This document shows, piece by piece, positions 19,290 to 28,027 of a stretch of 64,000 nt of DNA. Position 1 is the first letter of the stretch. The number at the start of each line of letters is the position of its first letter. This DNA is from Mesorhizobium sp. M8A.F.Ca.ET.218.01.1.1 (GTDB lineage: Bacteria; Pseudomonadota; Alphaproteobacteria; Rhizobiales; Rhizobiaceae): NCBI RefSeq assembly GCF_004791165.1, contig NZ_SRUZ01000003.1, positions 496,001 through 560,000 on the forward strand, read 5' to 3'. The notes under the pieces were generated by a model, which searched no databases, was not told the DNA's origin, and was given only the letters and a program-made list of their open reading frames with translations. The position numbers were made by a program, and so were the translations under genes.

Positions 19290-20348
19290 TCACCCCATCC
19301 GTCCGCGCGCTGCCACCGGCAGCGTGTCCAGCACCGTCTCCCCGTCGATCAGGTTGACCTCGTTGAACAAATTGGTGACGACGCAGCAATGGTCCGGCAC
19401 CACGCGCACGCGCTCGCCAATGCGCAGCTTGCCGTCGCCGGAAAGCATGACCGTGCCGTGCTCCTCGCTCAAGCCCGTCACCAGCGCCCCCGGGACGCCC
19501 ATCAACTCTCCGAAATCCTTTAGCCCCAGCGTATCGCTGGACAGGGCCTTGCTGCCGCTATCGAGGATCGCGCGCGTCGCTGTCGGATGGCTGACCACGG
19601 TTGCCAGCACGGTCAGCGCGCAATCGTCGAGGCCGCCGACGCCTTTGGCGACCTGGTAGCGGTCGAGATAGATATAGGTGCCGGGCCGGTATTCGGTGAC
19701 GACGGAGGCATCGGCGGAACGCCACATATCGGGCGTGCCGCCGCTGGAGACACGCTCACAGGCGAGCCCTGAAGCGGCCAGCGCCTGTTTGGCGTCGGCA
19801 AGCCAGGCCTCGGCCTCCACTGCCCGGCCGGCGGCCGGATAGGTCATCAGTCCGCCAAAGGCAAGGCCGCCCGCCTTGTCGATCACCCTCGCCAGCGCAA
19901 CCGCTTCATTGGCCGTCTGCACGCCGCAGCGCCCCATGCCGGTGTCGCATTCGACCAATACCGACAGCGGATGCCCGGCATCGGTGAAGGTCGCGGCGAG
20001 CCCTTCCAGCGTCTGCGCGCTGTCGGCCGTCACCGACAGCGTCACGCGGCCGTGCAGCGCCTTCAGCCGGGCGAGCTTGGCGCGGCCAAGGATGTTGTAG
20101 GGAAGAAAGATATCCGTCAGCCCGGCGTCGGCCATCACCTCGGCCTCGCCGATCTTCTGGCAAGTGATGCCGACGGCCCCGGCTGCCACCTGCTTCTTCG
20201 CCCAATAAGGCAGCTTGTGGGTCTTGATGTGCGGCCTGAGCTTCAGTCCGTTCTTGTCGGCATGGGCCTGCGCGCGGGCGATGTTGGCTTCAGCGCGTGC
20301 GACGTCGATCAGGATCGACGGCGTATCGAGATCATGGATGGTCGGCAT
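19290..20348 (-). CDS. D-threonine aldolase / D-serine dehydratase-like PLP enzyme
   Basis: PLP enzyme of the alanine racemase-like barrel fold (352 aa). The cofactor lysine is expected in R-P-H-I-K-T-H-K (Lys42), and a metal site in the C-terminal domain in P-D-H-C-C. His followed two residues later by Cys recalls D-serine dehydratase; D-threonine aldolases have the same arrangement with other ligands. The likely reaction is cleavage of D-3-hydroxy amino acids, but the substrate cannot be settled from sequence. The ATG at 20348 (M-P-T-I-H-D-L-D-T-P) was chosen; the frame stays open upstream without homologous residues. Confidence 0.82.
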   Translation of the reverse strand: MPTIHDLDTPSILIDVARAEANIARAQAHADKNGLKLRPHIKTHKLPYWAKKQVAAGAVGITCQKIGEAEVMADAGLTDIFLPYNILGRAKLARLKALHGRVTLSVTADSAQTLEGLAATFTDAGHPLSVLVECDTGMGRCGVQTANEAVALARVIDKAGGLAFGGLMTYPAAGRAVEAEAWLADAKQALAASGLACERVSSGGTPDMWRSADASVVTEYRPGTYIYLDRYQVAKGVGGLDDCALTVLATVVSHPTATRAILDSGSKALSSDTLGLKDFGELMGVPGALVTGLSEEHGTVMLSGDGKLRIGERVRVVPDHCCVVTNLFNEVNLIDGETVLDTLPVAARGRMG

Positions 20349-20526
20349 CGGTTGTCTCTGTGAAAATTCGCAGGGGTTATGAGCCGGAAAGCACGCGATG
20401 TCACGCCGCACGCGAACCCGATCGGTGGGCCATGGGCGCAGGGCTCGAACAGGCAGAATGGATCGACACCGCACCGGCGTTCGGCTATGCGATTTGTCGG
20501 AAAAATCGACACGAAGGGTCACGATC

Positions 20527-21213
20527 ATGAAACGCTCCGCCATCAACGACATCATCCGCGAAGCCGACGCCTTCATCCGCTCGTTCGGCTATATCATGCC
20601 GCCCTTCGCCTACTGGTCGCCGGAAGAGATGAAGGCGCGCCAGGTCGATTCCTCGGCCATTTTCACCTCACGGCTCGGCTGGGACATCACCGACTACGGC
20701 CAGGGCAAGTTCGACGATCTCGGCCTGTTCCTGTTCACCGTTCGCAACGGCCGCTACGAGGACATGAAGAAGGGCATGGGCATGCTCTATGCCGAGAAGA
20801 TCATGATCTCGCGCAAGGAGCAGATGTCGCCGATGCACCGCCACAACATCAAGGCCGAGGACATCATCAACCGCGGCGGCGGCAAGCTGGTGCTGGAACT
20901 GTTCATGCATGACCGCGACGGCGGCATCGACCCCAGGGCCGAGGTGTCGGTGCCTGTCGACGGAACCATCCACAGGCTGCCGGCGGGCGGGCTGTTGAAG
21001 CTCGACCCGGGCCAGAGCGTAACGCTTTTGCCCGGCGTGTGGCACGCCTTCTGGGCGGAGGGCAAGGACGTGCTGATCGGCGAGGTATCGACCGTCAATG
21101 ACGATCGCACGGACAACGTCTTCCGTGAGCCGATCGGCCGTTTCGCCGATATCGAGGAAGACACGCCGCCGCTGCACCTGCTGGTGGCCGACTACGACAA
21201 ATGGCTGGGTTGA
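20527..21213 (+). CDS. D-lyxose isomerase-like cupin protein
   Basis: A 228-aa cupin of the D-lyxose ketol-isomerase family, which interconverts D-lyxose with D-xylulose and often D-mannose with D-fructose. Likely metal ligands lie in M-H-R-H-N-I-K-A-E-D (two His and a Glu) and in the later W-H-A-F-W. The ATG at 20527 was chosen because conservation with the family begins there; the upstream frame is divergent spacer. No sugar transporter or kinase lies next to it, so its pathway is open. Confidence 0.8.
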   Translation: MKRSAINDIIREADAFIRSFGYIMPPFAYWSPEEMKARQVDSSAIFTSRLGWDITDYGQGKFDDLGLFLFTVRNGRYEDMKKGMGMLYAEKIMISRKEQMSPMHRHNIKAEDIINRGGGKLVLELFMHDRDGGIDPRAEVSVPVDGTIHRLPAGGLLKLDPGQSVTLLPGVWHAFWAEGKDVLIGEVSTVNDDRTDNVFREPIGRFADIEEDTPPLHLLVADYDKWLG

Positions 21214-21284
21214 GGCTTCCGCCCTTTATGCCGATTCGCCCCCTGATTTGCCGGCCAGCAACCAAGTCCGACGAGGAATAGATC

Positions 21285-21686
21285 TTGAAATCAGCTCTAG
21301 TTCTAGCCATTGCCGCCTTGGCGGCGGTCAGCTTCGGTATGCCGGCCCAGGCGGCCGGCTTCGCCAACATCATCCTTTCCGCGACGAAGGACGGCGCTAC
21401 ACCTCAGAGCAGCTTCCCCGTCGACACACCGGTGATTTACGTGTCGGCTGACTTGGTGGATATCGCGCCCACATCGAAAATCACATTTTCCTGGGTCTCG
21501 GTTGATTCCCACGGCGTCGCACCGGAAAACTATACTATCGACAAGGTCGATCTCGACGTCGGAGCGAACAATCAGGCTGATTCTCAGCTCACCAAACCCA
21601 CGGCGGGATGGCCGGCGGGCACCTATCGTGTTGATTTGGCCATCGACGGAACGGTTGAGGATTCGGTGCCCTTCAGCATTCCATGA
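21285..21686 (+). CDS. Small secreted protein of unknown function
   Basis: 133 aa. The N-terminus is a classic signal peptide: basic Lys2, a hydrophobic core (A-L-V-L-A-I-A-A-L-A-A-V), and a probable cut after A-Q-A near residue 23. The mature part of about 110 residues looks like a beta-sandwich, with alternating hydrophobics and a terminal V-P-F-S-I-P strand, but I recognise no family. The start is TTG at 21285, with GAGGA placed well upstream. It probably acts in the periplasm. Confidence 0.65.
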   Translation: MKSALVLAIAALAAVSFGMPAQAAGFANIILSATKDGATPQSSFPVDTPVIYVSADLVDIAPTSKITFSWVSVDSHGVAPENYTIDKVDLDVGANNQADSQLTKPTAGWPAGTYRVDLAIDGTVEDSVPFSIP

Positions 21687-21717
21687 TGGAAATGAACTGC
21701 CCTGAAAGGGCGTAGGC

Positions 21718-23403
21718 TCAATGACAACAGCTGAGTGCCGATTGCACGCTCGTCCGGCACAGGCAGGACGAGCTGATCGGCACATCCGCCTTTGCCATCG
21801 CCGTGGCAAGCCTTGCCTGCAGTGCCGGCAGTTCTTCGGTCTCGCCACGCCGGCTCAAACATTCCACCAGACCGTGCAGCGCCCAGACATTGTCCGGGTG
21901 CTGGGCACAGCGCTGCACCGTGGCGCTCAGGCCGAGATCGTCGCGATAAACCTGCTCGGCTTCCGCCGCATGCCCCTGGTCGAGAAGCAGCGCCGCAAGC
22001 GCATGGCGCGGCGGGTGCATCCACGCCCACGGCTCGGTGTAGGAAAGATTGTCATCCAGCTCGACCGCGTGCCTGAGATGGCCATAGGCCTCCTCGTGCC
22101 GGCCCTGATGGTAGGCAAGCTCGCCGTCGAGCAAGGCGGCACCGACGGCGAGCGAGGCGCGGGTCGGGTTGCTGAGGAAACGCCGCTCGGGTGCAATGCC
22201 TTCGAGGTCCTGGTGAAACAGTTCGCGCTCGCGCTCGGCTTCGGCGAATCGCCTCAACGTCGCATGCGCGACGCCCCTGGCGTAGTGCTGCATGGCCGCC
22301 GTCAGCACATAGAGGCCGGGCTCGGCGACCCTTGGTTCATCGATGATCTCCTGCCACCGACCGAAGCGCACCAACACGTGCGATTTCATCGCATGATAGC
22401 CTTCCACGGTCTGGGTGAGTTTGGGCCGGTCCTGGATGGCGACCACGTCACGCGTCACCAGGCTGCGCACCTTGTCGGCAGCCCACAGTGCCGGCTGGTA
22501 CTGGCCTGACAACATGCAGGTGAACATCATCAGGTGCAGATCGTGACAGCAGCCGAGCAGATAGTAGGTCGGCTCGCCGGCATAGGCGAGATAGAGGTCG
22601 TTGGCCCCAACCGCCTTTTCGCTGGCAAGCTTGGCTTTTTCATATTCGCCGCACAGCACATAGATATGCCCCGGCATGTGGTTCATGTGTCCGGCATCGG
22701 GGCACATCTCGCCGAGCAGATCGGCTGAGCGCATGCCGCGTTCCGGCATGGTGGACATTTCCAGGAGATGAATGTGCAGATGGACGATCGCCGGGTGCTG
22801 CGCGATACCGGCCTCGTCTGCGAGCCGGATTGACCGCTCGCAAACCTCCAGCGCCTCGATCACGTCTGAATTTGGCGCCGGTGCACCGGTCTTGAGGTTC
22901 CAGAGCCGCCGCACCGTGCGCATCATCAGCGCCTCGACGAACAGCGCCATGACGTCATGGTCGTCGGGAAAGTTTTCATGGACCCGCCGCATCGCAGCGG
23001 CATAGGCATCGTCCCACTGCTCGAATTCCTGGGGGCTTACCCGGTGCGGCTTCTGGAAGCGGCAGGCCAGTGCCTCGATCAGTTGCCTTTCGACCTCGCT
23101 GGCTGACGCCGCATTGGAGCGCGCGAGCTGGACGTGCTCGAAACAACGCTTCGTCGCGCTGTCAGCCTCGGCCTCGCCATGCTCCTTCCAGGTCAGATTG
23201 TAGAAAGGCCCAGCCGCATAGGCGATGCCCCAATGAACCATCGGGCAGTCCGGATCGGTCTCCAGAGCCTTCTCAAAGCACTTGATGCCTTCTTCGTGGT
23301 TGAAGCCGTAGCACCAGTTCAGGCCAATATCGAACCAGCGCTGGGTTTCTGCCGAGCGGGTAGAGATGGGGCGGCGGTAGGCGCCAAGATTGAAGCGGTC
23401 CAT
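21718..23403 (-). CDS. Tetratricopeptide repeat protein
   Basis: 561-aa protein without a signal peptide, made of helix pairs typical of TPR proteins. The clearest repeat is near the start (G-L-N-W-C-Y-G-F-N-H-E-E-G-I-K-C-F-E-K-A, then D-P-D-C-P-M-V-H-W-G). It resembles conserved TPR proteins in rhizobia of unknown function. Its His/Met/Cys-rich middle (H-L-H-I-H-L-L-E-M, H-M-N-H-M-P-G-H, C-C-H-D-L-H) could suggest metal contact, but this is speculation. It ends 31 bases from the convergent secreted-protein gene. Confidence 0.75.
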   Translation of the reverse strand: MDRFNLGAYRRPISTRSAETQRWFDIGLNWCYGFNHEEGIKCFEKALETDPDCPMVHWGIAYAAGPFYNLTWKEHGEAEADSATKRCFEHVQLARSNAASASEVERQLIEALACRFQKPHRVSPQEFEQWDDAYAAAMRRVHENFPDDHDVMALFVEALMMRTVRRLWNLKTGAPAPNSDVIEALEVCERSIRLADEAGIAQHPAIVHLHIHLLEMSTMPERGMRSADLLGEMCPDAGHMNHMPGHIYVLCGEYEKAKLASEKAVGANDLYLAYAGEPTYYLLGCCHDLHLMMFTCMLSGQYQPALWAADKVRSLVTRDVVAIQDRPKLTQTVEGYHAMKSHVLVRFGRWQEIIDEPRVAEPGLYVLTAAMQHYARGVAHATLRRFAEAERERELFHQDLEGIAPERRFLSNPTRASLAVGAALLDGELAYHQGRHEEAYGHLRHAVELDDNLSYTEPWAWMHPPRHALAALLLDQGHAAEAEQVYRDDLGLSATVQRCAQHPDNVWALHGLVECLSRRGETEELPALQARLATAMAKADVPISSSCLCRTSVQSALSCCH

Positions 23404-23524
23404 GTGGTCTCATTCAAACTGCTCGGCCGCGAGCCTAGCCCTGGCCAGATTCTTCGCCATGAATGTGTGCCGGAACCGGTAGGCATGGCAAACGCAATGA
23501 GGCCATCGATCTGACCGGCGCCCG

Positions 23525-24154
23525 TTAGTCGCTTTCGGGTGGCGCGTCGCTTTGCCAGCCGGCGAGCTCCGGCAGGTCGTCAAGCCAACTTTTCTCGGTC
23601 ATCACGGCATCGCCGGCCTGCGGTGCAGCCTCCGTGGCGTTTTGAATCAACCAGTCCGCCCACTTCCGGTAGGCAACCGGATCCATCTGGGGCGGCAGCA
23701 CCTTGGCCTTGAGCAGCATCCTCTTGCGGAAACTGGTTTGCCTGCGCAGCTTGGTCGTCGTGAACTTGATTGCCTTGCCTTGGTATTCGACAGTCCAGCG
23801 GTCGCCCCCATGGCTGACAAGCCTGTCGATAGCGAAACCGGCATCGACCGGTCTGTCCCGCCAGGGAAGCTCGATGGCGTTCTTCCGCAGATCGACAGCC
23901 CATCGCCTGTAGTTGGCCCCGGTGCGCTGAGGCGGCAGCACGCTGGCCTGTTCGAGCATCTTCCTTCGGAACGTAGGCTGCTTCTTGAGCTGGCCGGTCG
24001 TCAGCTCGATTCGATGTCCACGAAATTCGACGTGCCACCGGACCCGCCCGTTGCCGACATACTTCACCAGCCTGTCGATGACGAACTCGTCCTCGGAGAG
24101 CATCACGCATCCCTGTCGGATGCTTTCGAGAATGTACTGGTTATCGGTGGGCAT
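23525..24154 (-). CDS. Protein with two copies of a primase/helicase-associated-like domain
   Basis: 209 aa containing an internal duplication of about 70 residues each (roughly 24-94 and 107-174). Both copies follow the order F-x-I-D-R-L-V, W-x-V-E-x-x-G, T-T-x-x-L-(K/R), F-R-(K/R)-x-M-L, V-L-P-P-Q, Y-R-(R/K)-W-A, N-A. The L-T-T-x-x-L...F-R...V-L-P-P pattern recalls a segment beside the motor domain of phage-type primase-helicases, which is a weak resemblance from memory. No catalytic motif is present. The gene lies directly downstream of the tRNA-Gln 3' end. Confidence 0.6.
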   Translation of the reverse strand: MPTDNQYILESIRQGCVMLSEDEFVIDRLVKYVGNGRVRWHVEFRGHRIELTTGQLKKQPTFRRKMLEQASVLPPQRTGANYRRWAVDLRKNAIELPWRDRPVDAGFAIDRLVSHGGDRWTVEYQGKAIKFTTTKLRRQTSFRKRMLLKAKVLPPQMDPVAYRKWADWLIQNATEAAPQAGDAVMTEKSWLDDLPELAGWQSDAPPESD

Positions 24155-24250
24155 GGCGCTGCCTTATGCGGCGAGCCTGAAGGAGCATGGGAACGCGAAA
24201 TGAAACAGGCCAAATTTCCCTGCAAGTCATTGTTCTTGTCGCAGAGTTTT

Positions 24251-24324
24251 TGGCTGGGGAACCTGGATTCGAACCAGGACTAACGGAGTCAGAGTCCGTG
24301 GGTCTACCGTTAACCTATTCCCCA
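24251..24324 (-). tRNA. tRNA-Gln (anticodon CUG)
   Basis: Read on the minus strand it folds as a 74-nt cloverleaf. The acceptor is TGGGGAA/TTCCCCA, the anticodon stem ACGGA/TCCGT with loop C-T-C-T-G-A-C (anticodon CTG), and the T-arm holds GGTTCGAATCC. The terminal CCA is encoded, with discriminator G. The anticodon reads CAG codons, the dominant Gln codon here. Confidence 0.95.
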
Positions 24325-24486
24325 GCAGGCGCGGTCATGGACCACGCAGGCCGAACGGCTGAGCCGCTTGAGCGCTGCCTTGTAGCCGCCAGCGGAAAAT
24401 AGTCAAGCCTGCTCCGCGGTTCAATCGCCAGCTTTTATCACCGGTTTCAAACGCCACCTTTTTCCAGCGGCGTGAGAACTCCGGGC

Positions 24487-25419
24487 TCAGCTCTCCTTGC
24501 GGCTGAATTGCGAGCGTTCGAAGAACAGCACGATGCCCAGGCCCAGAAACAGCGGGATGATCAGATAAAACAGCCGGAACACCAGCAGCGCGGCCAGCAC
24601 GCCGACCGGGTCCATGTCGGAAAGCCCGGCCAGGAACACCACCTCAAATACGCCCAGCCCACCCGGCGCGTGCGATATCTGGGCGACCGAGAAGGAGACG
24701 AGGAAGACGCCGAGCACGACGAAATAACCGGGATTGTGCATCTCGGGCAGGGCGAAGAAGATGATCGCGGCCGCCGCCAGCAACTCGATCGGGCCGATCA
24801 GCAACTGCCTGGCGACGATCGGCAGCGCCGGATAGTGCAACTGGAAGCTGGCGATCTTCAGCGGGCGCAGATGCAGCCAGCTGCCGAATATATAGGCCGC
24901 GACGAGGACCAGCATCGCAATGCCCGCCGCCTCCGACAGGCCGTGATGGGCGATGCCGGAGAAGCGGTCGATAATCTGCGGCTCGAACACCAGCACGAGG
25001 CCTGCGGCGAGAATCGTCGACAGCACGAAGGTTATCCAGCAGACCGCCACCAACACGCCGACCTCGTGGCCGGTCAGGCCCCTGGTGCCGTAGGCGCGGT
25101 AGCGGATGACGGCGCCGGAAAACACCGAGCCGCCGATATTGTGCGACAGCGCATAGGTGGTGAAGGAGCACAGCGTCACGAACAGCCAGGAGACGCGCCT
25201 GCCGATATGCAGCAGCGCGATGTGGTCGTAACCGGCGAGCGCGGCATAGGCCACCACCGAACTCAAGCCTGCCAGCATCCAGCCGCGAGCCGGAATGGCC
25301 GCCAGCCCGTCCCAGACGTCGTCGAGCGAGATACCGCGCAATTCATGCCAGAGCAGGAGCAGCGAGAAAATCACCGCGCCGATGCCGACGACCGGCCAGA
25401 AATAGCGTTTCCAGTTCAT
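24487..25419 (-). CDS. UPF0104 / lysylphosphatidylglycerol synthase-like membrane protein
   Basis: 310-aa integral membrane protein with about eight spans, matching the flippase-like half of MprF (the UPF0104/YbhN group). Characteristic parts are Y-A-L-S-H-N-I-G-G-S-V-F-S-G-A-V-I-R-Y-R-A-Y-G and Q-I-S-H-A-P-G-G-L-G-V-F-E. The aminoacyl-transfer domain of full MprF is missing, so this is a stand-alone lipid-translocase-like protein with unknown substrate. The ATG at 25419 (M-N-W-K-R-Y-F-W) was chosen; the open frame reaches 25491 but has no membrane or family residues there. Confidence 0.78.
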   Translation of the reverse strand: MNWKRYFWPVVGIGAVIFSLLLLWHELRGISLDDVWDGLAAIPARGWMLAGLSSVVAYAALAGYDHIALLHIGRRVSWLFVTLCSFTTYALSHNIGGSVFSGAVIRYRAYGTRGLTGHEVGVLVAVCWITFVLSTILAAGLVLVFEPQIIDRFSGIAHHGLSEAAGIAMLVLVAAYIFGSWLHLRPLKIASFQLHYPALPIVARQLLIGPIELLAAAAIIFFALPEMHNPGYFVVLGVFLVSFSVAQISHAPGGLGVFEVVFLAGLSDMDPVGVLAALLVFRLFYLIIPLFLGLGIVLFFERSQFSRKES

Positions 25420-25507
25420 TGCCCGACCGTCATGCGTTGCGTATCCGCTTCCTTTTCTGTCGAGAGGCCGACCGCGCCCCGAATTCCCCATTCATTTCAG
25501 AAATGCC

Positions 25508-25780
25508 TCATTGAAGCCGGCTATTCAACCGCGAACACTTGTCGCGCCTGATGCCGGCAAGGCCCGCCTGCACCGGACGCGGCGCGAGAACGCCTCCAAG
25601 CGGCGAGGGAACCGGCTCGACGGGCGCGGTCTCCGCTGGCGTCGCGTTATCAATCCAGCCTTGCGGGTACATTACGGAGCGCAGCAAAAAGGCGGGGTTG
25701 CGCGCCCAGCCGGCAAAATTCGGCAAGCGGCTCTTGGTGATCGGGCGCGGCACTGTTAGTCTGGCGGCAACTTGAAACAT
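25508..25780 (-). CDS. Possible small protein of 90 aa, unknown
   Basis: A frame of 90 codons starts M-F-Q-V-A-A-R-L-T-V and continues through S-R-L-P-N-F-A-G-W-A-R-N-P-A-F-L-L. Codon use is GC-rich in third positions, as in neighbouring genes, and it fills the otherwise empty stretch between the membrane protein and ppx. The C-terminal half is Pro-rich with no fold I recognise. It would be divergent from ppx and clears it only if ppx starts at GTG 25836. No clear ribosome site is seen, so the call is tentative. Confidence 0.35.
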   Translation of the reverse strand: MFQVAARLTVPRPITKSRLPNFAGWARNPAFLLRSVMYPQGWIDNATPAETAPVEPVPSPLGGVLAPRPVQAGLAGIRRDKCSRLNSRLQ

Positions 25781-25835
25781 GCCAAAGCGCCTGCTGCGTC
25801 CGTCACCGGTTCGCGCGGCGCCGGAAGGAACGACA

Positions 25836-27194
25836 GTGGAAGACCGCGACACCGGCGCAGGCGCGCCGGAGGTGGGCGCGTCCAGCGCTTCTCCGGGGTC
25901 ATCAGGCCCGGGGACGGCCGGTTGGCAGCAACGCCGCCCGACGGAGCCTCGCTCCGTGAATGGGCAGGCGGGCGACGCAACCCAGAAAGGCAAGCCCAAG
26001 AAACGGCGCAAGCGAAGGCGCGGGCGCAAGGTTTTTGCGCGCGACGATGTGCGCCCCGAGGACAATCGATCGCCGCTGCAAGGCAAGGCCGCTACCGCGG
26101 CAGTCGACCTGAAGCCTGTTGCCGCTGCGGTGATCTCGCCCGTCGTTCCAGCGCCACGCCCCGAACAAGGCAACCGCAGGCCGCCGGTGCACGAGCTTCC
26201 GGTTTTCGCGGCGCTGGATCTCGGCACCAACAATTGCCGGCTGCTGGTCGCCGTTCCCACCCGTCACGGCCAGTTCCGCGTCATCGACGCCTTCTCGCGC
26301 ATCGTCAGGCTGGGCGAGGGGCTCACCGCCAATGGCCGGCTCGGCCAACCGGCGATGGACCGCGCGGTCGAGGCGCTGAAGGTCTGCGGTGACAAATTGC
26401 GCGGCCGCAAGATAAGGAAGGCAAGGCTGATCGCCACCGAAGCCTGCCGCACCGCCGAAAACGGCGTCGAGTTCCTCGATCGCGTCGAACGCGAAGCCGG
26501 CCTGAAACTCGAGATCATCGATCGCCAGACCGAAGCCCGCCTTGCGGTTTCCGGCTGCGGCTCGCTGGTCGAGCGCGACACGCAAGGCGTCGTCCTGTTC
26601 GACATCGGCGGCGGTTCCTCCGAGATCGCGCTGATCGATCTCAGCGGTCGCCGCTCGCCGCGCCTTGCCAACCATATCGTCTCATGGACATCGCTGCCGG
26701 TCGGCGTCGTGTCACTGGCGGAACGCTTCGGTGGCCGCACCGTGACGCGCGAGATCTTCACCGCCATGGTCGACGACGTCGCCGGCAGGCTGGCGACTTT
26801 CGATGGCCGCGACCGGCTGAGCCATCTCAAGGCCAGCCCGAATTTCCATCTGCTCGGCACTTCGGGCACGGTGACGACGCTGGCCGGCGTCCATCTCGAT
26901 CTCGAGCGCTACGACCGCCGCCGGGTCGACGGCCTGTGGATGGACCGCGACAGCGTCGACCGCATGGTGGAGAGACTGGTCGGCTGGGATTTCCAGCAGC
27001 GCTGCGCCAACCCCTGCATCGGCGCCGACCGCGCCGATCTGGTGCTTGCCGGCTGTGCTATCCTCGAAGCGATCCGCGCCGTCTGGCCGTCGGAGCGGCT
27101 GCGCGTCGCCGACCGTGGCTTGCGCGAAGGCATATTGAGCGAACTGATGGCTGATGACGGCGTCTGGCGCAACGATGGGCGTGCTAGGGCATGA
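25836..27194 (+). CDS. Exopolyphosphatase / guanosine pentaphosphatase, Ppx/GppA family
   Basis: Ppx/GppA phosphatase of the ASKHA fold, acting on polyphosphate or pppGpp. Phosphate 1 [14 protein letters not shown], phosphate 2 [12 protein letters not shown] and the later [10 protein letters not shown] are all present. Before the domain lies a low-complexity extension of about 120 residues that includes a cluster of Lys/Arg ([15 protein letters not shown]). Such a tail could bind RNA or polyanions. GTG 25836 was chosen because GGAAGG precedes it; ATG 25779 would add 19 residues. Confidence 0.85.
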   Translation: MEDRDTGAGAPEVGASSASPGSSGPGTAGWQQRRPTEPRSVNGQAGDATQKGKPKKRRKRRRGRKVFARDDVRPEDNRSPLQGKAATAAVDLKPVAAAVISPVVPAPRPEQGNRRPPVHELPVFAALDLGTNNCRLLVAVPTRHGQFRVIDAFSRIVRLGEGLTANGRLGQPAMDRAVEALKVCGDKLRGRKIRKARLIATEACRTAENGVEFLDRVEREAGLKLEIIDRQTEARLAVSGCGSLVERDTQGVVLFDIGGGSSEIALIDLSGRRSPRLANHIVSWTSLPVGVVSLAERFGGRTVTREIFTAMVDDVAGRLATFDGRDRLSHLKASPNFHLLGTSGTVTTLAGVHLDLERYDRRRVDGLWMDRDSVDRMVERLVGWDFQQRCANPCIGADRADLVLAGCAILEAIRAVWPSERLRVADRGLREGILSELMADDGVWRNDGRARA

Positions 27195-27219
27195 TCATGC
27201 TCAAACAAGAAATCAGGCA

Positions 27220-28017
27220 ATGACCAAGAAACCGGAAAAACCAGGTTCGGCGAGCATTCGCGTGCTGAAGACGCGGATCAAGAAGAAAAGCGGTCTGAAG
27301 GAATCGTCACGCCGCTGGCTGCAGCGTCACATCAACGATCCCTATGTCCAACGCTCGAAAGCCGACGGTTATCGCTCGCGCGCGGCCTACAAGCTGATCG
27401 AGATCGACGACAAGCACCATCTCTTGAAGCCTGGCATGAAAGTGATCGATCTGGGCGCCGCGCCAGGCGGCTGGTGCCAGGTCGCGGCCGCGCGCACGAA
27501 ATCGACGGCCGAAAACCCGCATGTCATCGGCATCGATTATCTGGAAATGGACGCCGTGCCCGGTGCGCCGGTGCTGCTGATGGATTTTCTCGATCCGCAG
27601 GCTCCGCAAAAGCTGGCCGAGGCGCTGGGCGGCGACCCGGATGTCGTGCTGTCCGACATGGCGGCGCCGACCACCGGCCACAAGCGGACCGACCACATCC
27701 GCACCATGCATCTGTGCGAGATGGCGGCCGATTTCGCGCTGTCGGTCCTGAAGCCCGGCGGCCATTTCCTGGCCAAGACCTTCCAGGGCGGCGCCGAAAA
27801 CGAACTGCTCTCGATGCTCAAGAAGAATTTCCGCTCCGTCCACCACGTCAAGCCACCGGCGTCGCGCGATGAATCGGTGGAGCTTTATCTCTTGGCCAAG
27901 GATTTTAAGGGGCGAGAGGCTGGTCCGCCGTCAGGCGGATCGGAACGTCCAGTGGACGTTCCGAAGGGCTCGAGCGCCCGGAGCCATGGCGAAGGGCCGG
28001 GGGACGCAGACGGCTGA
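27220..28017 (+). CDS. rlmE: 23S rRNA (uridine-2'-O-)-methyltransferase RlmE
   Basis: SAM-dependent FtsJ-type enzyme that methylates U2552 of 23S rRNA in the 50S subunit. SAM motif I is [12 protein letters not shown]; the K-D-K-E tetrad fits R-A-A-Y-K-L, D-M-A-A-P, K-T-F-Q-G and the terminal S-V-E-L-Y. The family body ends near L-A-K-D-F-K, but the frame continues about 30 residues (beginning [10 protein letters not shown]) encoded by a palindromic repeat, so the C-terminus looks extended by a repeat insertion. ppx lies 25 bases upstream, probably cotranscribed. Confidence 0.93.
   Translation: MTKKPEKPGSASIRVLKTRIKKKSGLKESSRRWLQRHINDPYVQRSKADGYRSRAAYKLIEIDDKHHLLKPGMKVIDLGAAPGGWCQVAAARTKSTAENPHVIGIDYLEMDAVPGAPVLLMDFLDPQAPQKLAEALGGDPDVVLSDMAAPTTGHKRTDHIRTMHLCEMAADFALSVLKPGGHFLAKTFQGGAENELLSMLKKNFRSVHHVKPPASRDESVELYLLAKDFKGREAGPPSGGSERPVDVPKGSSARSHGEGPGDADG
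27925..27964. repeat. Double-palindrome element inside the 3' end of rlmE
   Basis: Two adjacent hairpins lie in the last codons of rlmE. CCGCC-GTCA-GGCGG is at 27925-27938, and a 25-bp palindrome with 12-bp arms around one central G is at 27940-27964 (TCGGAACGTCCA, G, TGGACGTTCCGA). Coding-compatible palindromic repeats of this kind occur in rhizobial genomes. I noticed no second copy in the window. It could also serve as an mRNA 3' structure. Confidence 0.6.
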
Positions 28018-28027
28018 GTTGGCCGCT

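Noticed and set aside
24251..24324. tRNA 3' end as a proven att site
   Set aside because: No second copy of the tRNA 3' segment and no integrase were seen in the window.
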